From DATBLE01 sp963841405 (GTDB taxonomy: Bacteria; Actinomycetota; Thermoleophilia; Gaiellales; Gaiellaceae): a DNA stretch of 64,000 nucleotides. Positions 30,611 through 38,777 of the stretch are shown piece by piece. The stretch is from NCBI GenBank assembly GCA_963841405.1, contig CAWJCM010000007.1, forward strand, positions 496,001 through 560,000, given 5' to 3'. The notes beneath the pieces were generated by a model. It did not search any database. It was given only the letters and a program-made list of their open reading frames with translations, and had not been told where the DNA came from. A program made the position numbers and the translations under genes. Every line of letters begins with the position of its first letter. Within the stretch, counting starts at the first letter, position 1.

Positions 30611-31549
30611 GTGATCTCGGTCGTCGTTCCCGTCCACGACGAGGAGCGGAGCGTCGCGCTCCTGTACGACGAGCTCGACTCCGCGCTCCAGCCGCTCGGC
30701 GAGCCCTGGGAGGCGGTGTTCGTCGACGACGGCTCCGCGGACGGCACGCACGCAGCGCTGACGCGGCTGCACGCCGCGGCAGACAACGTCGTCGTCGTCC
30801 GCCTGCGCCGGAACTTCGGCAAGGCGGCGGCGCTCGCCGCAGGCTTCGCCCGGGCGAGGGGCGAGGTGATCGTCACGATCGACGGCGACCTCCAGGACGA
30901 TCCGGCCGAGATTTCGAAGCTGCTGGCCAAGCTCGACGAGGGCTTCGACCTGGTCAGCGGCTGGAAGGCGAAGCGGCGCGACCCGCTGCGCCGACGGATT
31001 CCCTCTCGCCTCTTCAACGCGGTCACCGGCTGGGTCTCCGGAGTCCACCTCCACGACATGAACTGCGGGCTGAAGGCGTATCGCCCCGAGGTCGTTCGCG
31101 GCCTGCGGCTCTACGGCGAGCTGCACAGGTTCATCCCGGTGCTCGCCCACCATCGCGGCTACCGGGTCGCCGAGGTCCCGGTCAACCACCGGCCGCGCGA
31201 GCACGGCCGCTCGCGGTACGGGCTGGAGCGCTACCTGCGCGGGTTCTTCGACCTGCTCACTGTCTCCTTCATCGGCCGGTACCGCCAACGGCCGTTGCAT
31301 CTGTTCGGCGGCCTGGGGCTGCTGCTCTCCTTCGCTGGCATCGCCATCCTCGCCTATCTGACGATCGTGAAGGCGCTCGGACACGCGATCGGCGGGCGGC
31401 CGCTTCTGATCCTCGGGGTGCTGCTGGTGGTGGTCGGAATCCAGTTCTTCTCGCTGGGGCTGATCACGGAGCTGATCACCAGCCACCACGAGGAGCGGGT
31501 GTCGGAGCGCGAACGTTCGGAGGCGATGGTCGAGGAGATCCTCTCCTGA
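30611..31549 (+). CDS. GT2 glycosyltransferase, DPM1/GtrB type with C-terminal membrane helices
   Basis: 312 residues: SVVVPVHDEERSV, FVDDGSADGT (nucleotide-sugar Asp motif), IDGDLQDDP (DXD), then AYRPEVVRGLRLYGELHRFIPV, and two C-terminal helices (about 235-260 and 270-292). Family role is transfer of a sugar to polyprenyl phosphate, supplying lipid-linked sugar to the membrane GT-C enzymes encoded nearby. Translationally coupled to the next gene through CTGA. Confidence 0.88.
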   Translation: MISVVVPVHDEERSVALLYDELDSALQPLGEPWEAVFVDDGSADGTHAALTRLHAAADNVVVVRLRRNFGKAAALAAGFARARGEVIVTIDGDLQDDPAEISKLLAKLDEGFDLVSGWKAKRRDPLRRRIPSRLFNAVTGWVSGVHLHDMNCGLKAYRPEVVRGLRLYGELHRFIPVLAHHRGYRVAEVPVNHRPREHGRSRYGLERYLRGFFDLLTVSFIGRYRQRPLHLFGGLGLLLSFAGIAILAYLTIVKALGHAIGGRPLLILGVLLVVVGIQFFSLGLITELITSHHEERVSERERSEAMVEEILS

Positions 31550-32607
31550 AAGTCCTGTACTTCGGGACGTACGAGCGGTCGTATCCCCGCAATGCCCAGG
31601 TGATCTCGTGCCTGCGGCGCGTGGGGGTCGAGGTGGCCGAGCGTCACGAGGCGGTCTGGGACGGGCAAGAGCACAAGTTCGGCGCCGGCGCCGGCGCCGC
31701 GCTGCGCCTGGCCGCCGCGGAGCTCCGACTGCTGCGCGGCGGCGATCCCCGGTTCGACGCCGTCGTCGTCGGATACCCGGGGCACTTCGACCTGCCGGCC
31801 GCGCGCCGCATCGCGCGCGGCCGGCCGGTCGTCTTCAACCCGCTGGTCTCGCTGACGGATACCCTCGTCGGCGACCGTGGCCGGTTTCGCCCCGGGAGCC
31901 GCGCGGCCCGTGGGCTGGCGGCAATCGACCGGCGGGCGTTTGCAGCCGCCGATCTCGTCGTCGCCGACACGGCGTCCCAGGCTCCGCTCTTCCGGTCGCT
32001 GGGCGCGCGCCGCGTGGAGGTCTGCCTCGTCGGAGCCGAGGAGCGCCTGTTTCAGCCGGGTTGGGCGAGGCCCGACCGGTTCACGGCGCTGTTCGTCGGC
32101 AAGCTGATCCCCCTCCACGGCATCGAGACGATCCTGGCCGCCGCGCGACTCGCTCCGGAGCTCCGCATCCGCATCGCCGGCTCGGGCCAGCTGCAACAGC
32201 TGCTCGAGGGCCGGCCGCCGAACGTCGAGCACGTCGACTGGGTCGACTACGAGCTCCTGCCCGGCGAGCTGTGCCGCGCGTCGTGTGCGCTCGGCATCTT
32301 CGGGACGTCGACCAAGGCCGCGCGGGTGATCCCGAACAAGGCGTTTCAGGCGCTCGCCTGCGGCACACCCCTGGTCACCGCCGACACGCCGGCCGCACGC
32401 GAGCTCCTGTGTGACGAGGAAAGCGCGCTGCTCGTCCGACCGGGCGACGCGCCGGCCCTCGCGACCGCGCTCCGGCGGCTGGCCGACGACGACGAGCTCC
32501 TCCGCCGCCTCTCGATCGGTGGGCTGGCCGCCTACCGCGAGCAGGCGAGCGAGGACGTACTCGGCGCGCGCTGGCGCGGGCTGATCGAGCAGCTCATACG
32601 AGCATGA
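31546..32607 (+). CDS. GT4/GT1-like glycosyltransferase
   Basis: 353 residues, GT-B fold. N-terminus KVLYFGTYERSYPRNAQVISCLR is the conserved first strand and loop of this family and is present only if translation starts at CTG 31546, which overlaps the GT2 stop as CTGA; the first canonical start (GTG 31600) would delete it. Central LFVGKLIPLHGIETILAAARL and C-terminal VIPNKAFQALACGTPLVTADTPAARELL form the donor-binding half. ATGA overlap with the next gene. Acceptor unknown; probably envelope glycan synthesis. Confidence 0.87.
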   Translation: MKVLYFGTYERSYPRNAQVISCLRRVGVEVAERHEAVWDGQEHKFGAGAGAALRLAAAELRLLRGGDPRFDAVVVGYPGHFDLPAARRIARGRPVVFNPLVSLTDTLVGDRGRFRPGSRAARGLAAIDRRAFAAADLVVADTASQAPLFRSLGARRVEVCLVGAEERLFQPGWARPDRFTALFVGKLIPLHGIETILAAARLAPELRIRIAGSGQLQQLLEGRPPNVEHVDWVDYELLPGELCRASCALGIFGTSTKAARVIPNKAFQALACGTPLVTADTPAARELLCDEESALLVRPGDAPALATALRRLADDDELLRRLSIGGLAAYREQASEDVLGARWRGLIEQLIRA

Positions 32608-34058
32608 GCGCCAGGCTCCAGCCTGTCACTCATTCCCTTTTCCGGCCGAAGGCGCTCGTCTGGGCGGCGATGGCGGCATTTGCCGCCGGCTTCGCCTCGC
32701 TCTCCGTCCTGCGGCACCGCGCCTACACGACCGGACGCTACGACCTCGGCAACATGGTGCAGACCGTCTGGAACACCGCGCACGGACACTTCCTGCAGAT
32801 GACGAGCGGCGACGGCGTTCAGATCTCGCGGCTGGCTGCGCACTTCGACCCGATCCTCGCCGCGTTCGCGCCACTGTGGTGGATCTGGCCGAGCCCCGAG
32901 ATGCTGCTCGTCGTCCAGGCGATCGCCGTCGCCCTGGGTGCGCTGCCGGTGTTCTGGCTCGCGCGCAAGCACCTCGACAGCGAGCGGGCCGGGCTCGGCT
33001 TCGCACTCGTCTACCTGCTCTACCCGGCGACCGAGTGGCTGACGCTGAACGAGTTCCACCCGGTGGCGCTCGCCTGCCCGTTCCTGCTCTTCGCCTTCTG
33101 GTACCTGGACGAGGATCGTCTGGTGCCGTTCGGGGTCTTCGCCGTGCTGGCGATGACGACGAAGGAGGAGGTCGGGCTGGTCGTCGCCGGGCTCGGGATC
33201 TGGTACGCGGTGCGGCGCCGCGGCCGCATCGGCGCCGCGATTGCAGGCGCCGGACTGCTGGTCTCGGTGCTGGCGATCGCCGTCGTGATCCCGCACTTCA
33301 ACTCGGGCGCGGAGTCCTCGTTCTACGGGCGCTATGACGCGATCGGCGGCTCGGCAGGCGGCATCGTCAAGACGGCCTTCACGCACCCGTGGACGCTCTT
33401 CGAACAGGCGTTCCAGCACCGCGACCTGCACTACCTCCTGCACCTGCTCGTGCCGCTCTCGTTCCTGTTCGTGCTCTCACCGCTGGTGCTCGTCGCGTTC
33501 CTGCCAGAGGCCGCGCTCAACCAGCTGTCGGCCACGACCACCCAGACCTCCATCCACTTCCACTACATGGCTGCGTCGATCGGGCCGCTCGTCGCGGCGA
33601 CGGTACTGGGCGCGGCGGCGCTCACGCGTCGTTTTCCCGCGCGGACCGGGCTCGTGGTCGGCGTCGCGGTCGCGGTCGCCGTGGGGGCGAACTGGAAGCT
33701 GGGCGCGGTGCCGCTCTGGACTGCCGTCCCCGGCGGCGAGGACTTCCAGGCGCACGATTGGCACGTGACCGCACACGACCGGATCGCGAACCGCGCTCTG
33801 GCGCTCGTCCCCGCGGGCGCAGTGGTCAGCTCGACGAATGTGCTCGGCGCACACCTCTCGGCTCGGCGCCGCGTGCTCAGCCTGCCGAAGCTGGGCGACG
33901 CCAGCTGGGTGGTCGCCGACGAGACGCGCTCGAGCTACGCCGACCGGGTCGCTCCTCTGCCGTCGGCCGCCGCGCTGGTCCGGCTGCGCCAGAGCCCCGA
34001 CTGGCGGCTGGTCTTCTCCGAGGACGGCGTGCTCGTCTTCCACAGGAGGAGTGCGTAG
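32604..34058 (+). CDS. DUF2079 polytopic membrane protein (GT-C-like)
   Basis: 484 residues with about ten hydrophobic segments. N-terminal YDLGNMVQTVWNTAHGHFL and AAHFDPILAAFAPLWWIWPSPEMLL are DUF2079 signatures, followed by NEFHPVALACPFLLFAFW and a soluble C-terminal domain (SSTNVLGAHLSARRRVLSLP). The fold resembles polyprenyl-sugar-dependent glycosyltransferases. ATG overlaps the previous stop as ATGA. Its last 124 nt overlap the convergent gene on the other strand. Confidence 0.82.
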   Translation: MSARLQPVTHSLFRPKALVWAAMAAFAAGFASLSVLRHRAYTTGRYDLGNMVQTVWNTAHGHFLQMTSGDGVQISRLAAHFDPILAAFAPLWWIWPSPEMLLVVQAIAVALGALPVFWLARKHLDSERAGLGFALVYLLYPATEWLTLNEFHPVALACPFLLFAFWYLDEDRLVPFGVFAVLAMTTKEEVGLVVAGLGIWYAVRRRGRIGAAIAGAGLLVSVLAIAVVIPHFNSGAESSFYGRYDAIGGSAGGIVKTAFTHPWTLFEQAFQHRDLHYLLHLLVPLSFLFVLSPLVLVAFLPEAALNQLSATTTQTSIHFHYMAASIGPLVAATVLGAAALTRRFPARTGLVVGVAVAVAVGANWKLGAVPLWTAVPGGEDFQAHDWHVTAHDRIANRALALVPAGAVVSSTNVLGAHLSARRRVLSLPKLGDASWVVADETRSSYADRVAPLPSAAALVRLRQSPDWRLVFSEDGVLVFHRRSA

Positions 34059-35188
34059 AGCGCGACCAGCACGAGGTTGCGGGAGAGCAGCGTCCATGCT
34101 TGCGGACCGACCGCCCAGAGGTCGTGGTAGTGGAAGTACCAGCTCTGGGCCAGCGCGAGCGCCGCGAGCAGCAGCACCATCGCCGCGACCCCGCCGAACG
34201 GCGCCAGCGGGATCAGCCAGACGACGTACTGCGGCGAAAGCACCTTGGTGAAGGCGAGGAAGCCCGCGACGCTCGTGGCGAAGGCGAGGCCGGGAGGGAC
34301 CCTCCGCCGAACGAGCACGAAAGCCGGCGCCAACGCCGCCAGGATGGCGAGCGCCGCGCTCGCTGCGGCGATCGACCGTGGCAGGCCGCCTGCGAGGTCG
34401 CGGGAGATCGCCGGGGCCGTGCTGACAACGTGCGCGTGGTACTCGCCGGCACGATCCGCGGCGAGCAGGATGCTGGCGCCGAGACTTTCGGTGTGCAGTC
34501 CACGCCCGACCTGTGAGTGCAGGCTGTTCCAGACCCCGCCGGGAGAGAGCGCAAACCACGGCATCACCAGCAGGGCTACGGCGGCCGCGAAGACGGCGAG
34601 CGCCTGCAGGGCCACCCGGCGGCCGTGCTCGCGCCACAGCCAGACGATCGCGATCGGAACCAGCAGCACCGCGTAGAGCTTCGCGGCGGCGGCGACGCCT
34701 AACAGCCCCAGCGCAAGCCGGCTCCGGCCGGTGACCAAAGCGGCGAGGCAGGCCACGGTCAGGAACGCGGGCCAGGCGTCGTAGGTGTTCAGCGAGACCG
34801 GCCCCAGCGCGATCGGCGACAGCGCAAGGAACAGGGCAGCCGTCCAGATCGCCATCGCCGACCCGCCGCCCCGTTCGAGCACGAAGCAGACGAAGTAGAT
34901 CGCGCCGGCGCAGCAGAGCGTCATCAGCACCTTGAAGGTCGCGTCGTAGGCGCCGTCGGGAGCCAGCGACGGACCGGCGAACAGCGGGATCGCCCCGGGC
35001 GGGTACTCCACGAAGAAGTCGCGGTAGGGAAGGTGCCCGTCGAGCAGTGCATCGCCGTACTGCCGGTAGAGGTGGAGGTCGCGGAACTTCGCTCCGCGGA
35101 ACAGGCCGCCGCTCGGCACCGCAAGCGCGCCGAGCAAGAGCGGAGTGACGAGCACCGTCGCCCGCAGGGCAAGGTTCGTCCGGAGCAC
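33935..35188 (-). CDS. GT87-like polyprenyl-sugar-dependent membrane glycosyltransferase
   Basis: 417 residues with about ten hydrophobic segments. The first extracytoplasmic loop has DGHLPYRDFFVEYPPGAIPLFA, with the Asp and YPP typical of GT-C mannosyltransferases; later LGVAAAAKLYAVLLVPIA and SPQYVVWLIPLAPF are typical of the GT87/DUF2029 group. GTG start 35188 lies 2 nt after the PBP1A stop. The C-terminal 41 residues are encoded opposite the end of the DUF2079 gene and look like a low-complexity Ser/Arg-rich tail; a sequence error that removed an earlier stop is possible. Confidence 0.78.
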   Translation of the reverse strand: MLRTNLALRATVLVTPLLLGALAVPSGGLFRGAKFRDLHLYRQYGDALLDGHLPYRDFFVEYPPGAIPLFAGPSLAPDGAYDATFKVLMTLCCAGAIYFVCFVLERGGGSAMAIWTAALFLALSPIALGPVSLNTYDAWPAFLTVACLAALVTGRSRLALGLLGVAAAAKLYAVLLVPIAIVWLWREHGRRVALQALAVFAAAVALLVMPWFALSPGGVWNSLHSQVGRGLHTESLGASILLAADRAGEYHAHVVSTAPAISRDLAGGLPRSIAAASAALAILAALAPAFVLVRRRVPPGLAFATSVAGFLAFTKVLSPQYVVWLIPLAPFGGVAAMVLLLAALALAQSWYFHYHDLWAVGPQAWTLLSRNLVLVALYALLLWKTSTPSSEKTSRQSGLWRSRTSAAADGRGATRSA

Positions 35189-35190
35189 GC

Positions 35191-37434
35191 CTACGGAGGT
35201 ACGGGACCACCGACCGTCGTCGTCTCCGGCACGGGCGGAGGAGGAGGCGGAGGCGCCGTGGTCGTCACGGGCGCGGTGGTCGGCGGCGGCGGTGGAGGCG
35301 CGGCGGTCGTCACCGGCGCCGTCGTGGTCACGGGCGCAACGGGCGCCTGCTCCGTCGTCACCGGCGCCGTCGTCTGTGCGGGCGACGGTTTGGTCTCCGT
35401 TTCCGTCGTCGTGGTCGTGCTGGTCGTGGACTCGACCGGGGCAAGTCCCGAGAAGGCCCACGGGCCCTGCTTGAAGTACCCGAACTGCGGCGCGGTCGAG
35501 GGCTCGGGGAAGTCCTGCGGCGGCGAGTAGCGCACCGCCCGCTCGATGAACCGGCGCCAGATCTCGGCCGGGAAGCTCCCGCCGGCGACCGCGATCCCGT
35601 GGACGTTCTCCATCGGGATCTCCCCCTGCGGGTAGCCGACCCAGACCGTGGCCTCGAGGTTGGGCAGATAGCCGCAGAACCAGGCGTCGGCGTGGTCGTC
35701 CGTCGTACCGGTCTTGCCCGCAGCCGGCCGGCCGAAGTTGGCACCCGTGCCCGTGCCGTAGAGGACGTTCTTGCGGAGGACGTCCGTGACCGTCGCCGCC
35801 ACCCAGTCGGGAATCACACGCCGCCGCGCGGGACGGCCCCAGCCGGCCTGGTCATCCTCCTTGCCGTTCGGGAGGACGACCTTGCGGATCGCCATCGGCC
35901 TCGAGTAGACGCCGCCCGCGGCTAGGGTGGCGTAGGCCGAGGCCATGTCCAGCGGGGACACGGCGTTCGAGCCGAGGCCGATCGAGGGAACGGGCTGGAG
36001 CGGGCTCTGCACCCCCAGCTTGTGGGCCATGTCGGCCACGTTCTGCGGGCCCACGTCCAGGGTCAGCTTGGCGTAGACGGTGTTGTCGGACTGGAGCGTC
36101 GCCTGCTGCACCGAGATCAGGCCGGAGTAGGTATGGCTGTAGGTGGAGACATTCCAGGGTGGAACCGAGGGGTCGGGCTGCCAGGTGAACGGCGCCGAGA
36201 CGTAGCTGGTGGAGGCGGGGTTCATCCCGTCGTCGACCGCCTGGGTCAGCACGAACGCCTTGAAGGTCGAGCCGGCCTGGCGTCGGGCCTGGGCGACGAG
36301 GTTGAACTCGTTCTTGATCCGGCCCGGGTACACGGACGTCATCGCCCGGATCGCGCCGTTCGCAGGGTTGATCGAGACGAGCGCGGCGGCGGGGTCGTCC
36401 TTCAGGTAGAGCGTGTCCCTGATCGCACTGGTGGCGGCGCGCTGGAACGCCGGATCGATGGTCGTGTACACGCGCAGGCCGCCCGATTGAACCGTCTTCC
36501 CGCCGTACTCGGCGATCAGCTGGTCGCGCACGTAGCTGAAGAAGTACGGCTCGCGGATCTGTGAGTAGAGCTGCCCCGGCCGCAGGTGCAGATCGCGGTC
36601 TGCGATCGCAGCCTGGTACCGGTCGAACGAGATGTCGCCGTTGTCGTACATCGCCTTCAACACGTGGGCGCGGCGCGCCAGAGCGGTCGCCGGAAAGAGG
36701 ATCGGGTCGTACAGGGACGGCGCCTGGGGAAGACCGGCAAGCAGCGCAGCCTGCTCGAGCGAGAGGTCCTTCGCATGCTTGGAGAAGTACGTCTGCGACG
36801 CAGCCTCGACACCGTAGGCGTGGTTGCCGAAGTACACCTGGTTCATCCACGTCGCCAGGATCCGGTCCTTCGACCAGTGCTTGCTGAGCTTGACCGCGAG
36901 GCACGCCTCCTTGACCTTGCGCTGCAGCGTCCGCTCGCGCGAGACCGGATAGAGGTTGCGGACGACCTGCTGCGGGATCGTCGAGCCGCCCTCGACCACC
37001 TTCCCCTTCGTCACATCGCGCCAGGCCGCCCGGAAGATCCCCCACCAGTCCACCCCACCGTGCTGGTAGAAGCGGCGGTCCTCGGTCGAGATCACCGCCT
37101 GCGCCATCCACGGGTTGATCTGCGACAGGGAGACCGGCTGGCGGTTGCGCTCGGCCGGGATCGAGCCGAGCAGCGTCCCGTCGGCCGCGTAGACGAACGA
37201 GTTCTCGCCGATCGAGACAGGCCGGAGCGACGCCAGCGAGCAGCTGTTCTTGAACCCGGCCCAGGCGCCATAGCCGCTGAGCGCCAGCACGAAGGGGATG
37301 GCGACGAGCAGGAGCAGAACGAGGACGACGCCCTTACGGCGGCCGTGGCGCCGCTCGCGGACGCGGGCGCGCCTGCGCCGGCCGGCCGAAGGCCCGATGG
37401 TCCTCCTCGGCCGCGGCCGCCCCGACGGGCTCAC
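35191..37434 (-). CDS. Class A penicillin-binding protein (bifunctional PBP1A)
   Basis: Peptidoglycan glycosyltransferase/transpeptidase, 747 residues. Arg-rich cytosolic N-terminus, one helix (GVVLVLLLLVAIPFVLALSGY), GT51 domain with catalytic Glu in ISTEDRRFYQHGGVDW and GGSTIPQQVVRNLY, then transpeptidase with STFK (in RQAGSTFKAF), SDN (LQSDNTVYAKL) and KTGTTDDHADAW. A tail of about 85 residues consists of Thr, Pro, Val and Ala repeats. GTG 37434 is chosen because upstream sequence belongs to repeat copy 4; an in-frame ATG-type start exists at 37500. Confidence 0.93.
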   Translation of the reverse strand: MSPSGRPRPRRTIGPSAGRRRRARVRERRHGRRKGVVLVLLLLVAIPFVLALSGYGAWAGFKNSCSLASLRPVSIGENSFVYAADGTLLGSIPAERNRQPVSLSQINPWMAQAVISTEDRRFYQHGGVDWWGIFRAAWRDVTKGKVVEGGSTIPQQVVRNLYPVSRERTLQRKVKEACLAVKLSKHWSKDRILATWMNQVYFGNHAYGVEAASQTYFSKHAKDLSLEQAALLAGLPQAPSLYDPILFPATALARRAHVLKAMYDNGDISFDRYQAAIADRDLHLRPGQLYSQIREPYFFSYVRDQLIAEYGGKTVQSGGLRVYTTIDPAFQRAATSAIRDTLYLKDDPAAALVSINPANGAIRAMTSVYPGRIKNEFNLVAQARRQAGSTFKAFVLTQAVDDGMNPASTSYVSAPFTWQPDPSVPPWNVSTYSHTYSGLISVQQATLQSDNTVYAKLTLDVGPQNVADMAHKLGVQSPLQPVPSIGLGSNAVSPLDMASAYATLAAGGVYSRPMAIRKVVLPNGKEDDQAGWGRPARRRVIPDWVAATVTDVLRKNVLYGTGTGANFGRPAAGKTGTTDDHADAWFCGYLPNLEATVWVGYPQGEIPMENVHGIAVAGGSFPAEIWRRFIERAVRYSPPQDFPEPSTAPQFGYFKQGPWAFSGLAPVESTTSTTTTTETETKPSPAQTTAPVTTEQAPVAPVTTTAPVTTAAPPPPPPTTAPVTTTAPPPPPPPVPETTTVGGPVPP

Positions 37435-37469
37435 GGCAAGAGCTCCGAGGCTCTGGCACCGGTCTGCGC

Positions 37470-37597
37470 CCCCGCGACCGACCTGGCGGGCGCGGCCCAC
37501 TGCGGCCCGCTGGAAAAGTGATCGCGTACGCCGCAGGCGAAGCCGGCGGCGGAGCCCGGAAGGGGGCGCACGGGGGAAACCGCAGGTTTCACCCGTG
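37470..37597 (-). repeat. Composite hairpin repeat, copy 4, between PBP1A and mscS
   Basis: GC-rich module CCCGCGACCGACCTGGCGGG (37471-37490), segment GCGAAGCCGGCGGCGGAGCCC, a GGAAGGGGGC tract, then the hairpin CACGGGGGAAAC (37569-37580), loop CGCAG, GTTTCACCCGTG (37586-37597). The right arm differs at two positions from the usual and supplies the last codons and stop of mscS. Read in reverse, this copy is closest to copy 5 at 44.8 kb. Confidence 0.75.
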
Positions 37598-38314
37598 GTA
37601 GCCGGCCGCGCGAAGCCTCCGATGCGCGCGCAGGCGGAGATCGTGCTGGAGACGCTCGGCCCTCGGCGGGTCCTCCGCCAGCGCGCGAACCGTGATCGTC
37701 GCGTTGTCGTCCAGGCTGCTGAGAAACACCTCGGGCTCGCGCTGGTCCGCGACCTCGTCGCCCAGCAGGGCGATGACGTTCTCCAGATCGGAGCTCAATG
37801 GAAGCTGCACCGTGATCTCCGCACGCTGGGCACGCATGACGATGGTCGCGTTGTAGATGGTATCCGAGGCCAGTTTCTCGTTCGGGACGACCACACGGGT
37901 GTCGTCATCGGCGCGGATGAACGTGTACGTGAGCGTGATCTCCTCGACCACGCCCTCGACCCCATCGACGGTGACGCGATCGCCGAGGCGGAGCGGCTGG
38001 GTGAACGCGATCAGGATGCCCGCGACGAAGTTGCCCAGCGTCCGCTGCGAAGCGAAGCCGACGATGATCCCGATCACGGCGCCCGAGGCGAGGAGTGCGC
38101 CGGCCACCGCCCGGACCTGCGGGAACACGAGCAGCGCCGAGAGAACGGCCACGACGACGATCACCGCCATCACCGCCCGGCGCAGCACGCGGTAGCGCGT
38201 CTCGGCGCCGGCCCGCAACTGGACGCGCCGCATCGCGACGTCGGCGATCTTCGCCAGCACGATCGCGGCCACGACCACGACCGCGGCGATCGTTACGCGT
38301 TCCCAGAAAGGCAT
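37589..38314 (-). CDS. Small-conductance mechanosensitive channel (MscS family)
   Basis: 241 residues: two N-terminal helices, the pore helix region ALLASGAVIGIIVGFASQRTLGNFVAGI, then the beta domain FTQPLRLGDRVTVDGVEGVVEEITLTYTFIRADDDTRVVVPN. Releases solutes on hypo-osmotic shock. ATG at 38314 with AAGG 4 nt upstream. The last residues (YHG, stop TGA at 37591-37589) are encoded inside the arm of repeat copy 4, so the repeat appears to have landed at, and defined, the gene's 3' end. Confidence 0.9.
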   Translation of the reverse strand: MPFWERVTIAAVVVVAAIVLAKIADVAMRRVQLRAGAETRYRVLRRAVMAVIVVVAVLSALLVFPQVRAVAGALLASGAVIGIIVGFASQRTLGNFVAGILIAFTQPLRLGDRVTVDGVEGVVEEITLTYTFIRADDDTRVVVPNEKLASDTIYNATIVMRAQRAEITVQLPLSSDLENVIALLGDEVADQREPEVFLSSLDDNATITVRALAEDPPRAERLQHDLRLRAHRRLRAAGYHG

Positions 38315-38358
38315 CGACCTTCGCTATTCGACGCCGGGCACGCCGACTCCTCAGACGC

Positions 38359-38754
38359 TCAGATCGGCCGCCGGCCGGCGAACCCGTCGTCGTATCCGTG
38401 CCAGAAGGCGACCTCGTCCTCGCCCACCTGCCAGCAGAGCAGCACGTCCCGGCCGTCGCGCACCGAGGGAAAGTCGACCAGCCCCGAGTCGAGGTCCTTG
38501 ACGACCACGCCGAGAGCCTGGATCTCCTCCAGGGCGCGGGCGAGCTCGGTCGCTCGGCGACTCACCCCGGCGTCGACCTCGGCGAGGCGGGCCGGCGGAA
38601 GCCCCCCGCCGTTACCCGAGATCCGGGTTGAGACGTCGTCCGCCTCCGCCTGGGCCGCGTCCAGCGCGCGCTTCGCCTCGACCATCCGCTCGACGAGCGG
38701 ACGCACGGTCGGGAGCAGCTCGTTCGCCTCGTCCGGTGTGAAGTTCCGTTCCAC
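38359..38754 (-). CDS. DUF2203 protein
   Basis: 131 residues: RNFTPDEANELLPTVRPLVERM, coiled-coil centre, then the family signature LGVVVKDLDSGLVDFPSVRDGR, VLLCWQVGEDEVAFWHGYDDGFAGRRPI. Function unknown; the Cys-Trp and Trp-His pairs are conserved in the family. The frame opens TTG-GTG-GTG from 38760; the second GTG (38754) lies exactly 7 nt after CATACT, so I start there. Divergent from a mannosyltransferase-type gene with 23 nt between start codons. Confidence 0.83.
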   Translation of the reverse strand: MERNFTPDEANELLPTVRPLVERMVEAKRALDAAQAEADDVSTRISGNGGGLPPARLAEVDAGVSRRATELARALEEIQALGVVVKDLDSGLVDFPSVRDGRDVLLCWQVGEDEVAFWHGYDDGFAGRRPI

Positions 38755-38761
38755 CACCAAA

Positions 38762-38769
38762 AGTATGAT
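38762..38769. promoter_or_regulatory. Overlapping divergent -10 boxes between DUF2203 and PIG-V-like genes
   Basis: AGTATGAT reads CATACT (38767-38762) leftwards, 7 nt before GTG 38754, and TATGAT (38764-38769) rightwards, 8 nt before GTG 38778. Confidence 0.5.
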
Positions 38770-38777
38770 CGGGCCGC

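Noticed and set aside
35033..35530. Gly/Val-rich 165-codon rightward frame
   Set aside because: Complement of the Thr/Pro-rich PBP1A tail; no independent evidence.
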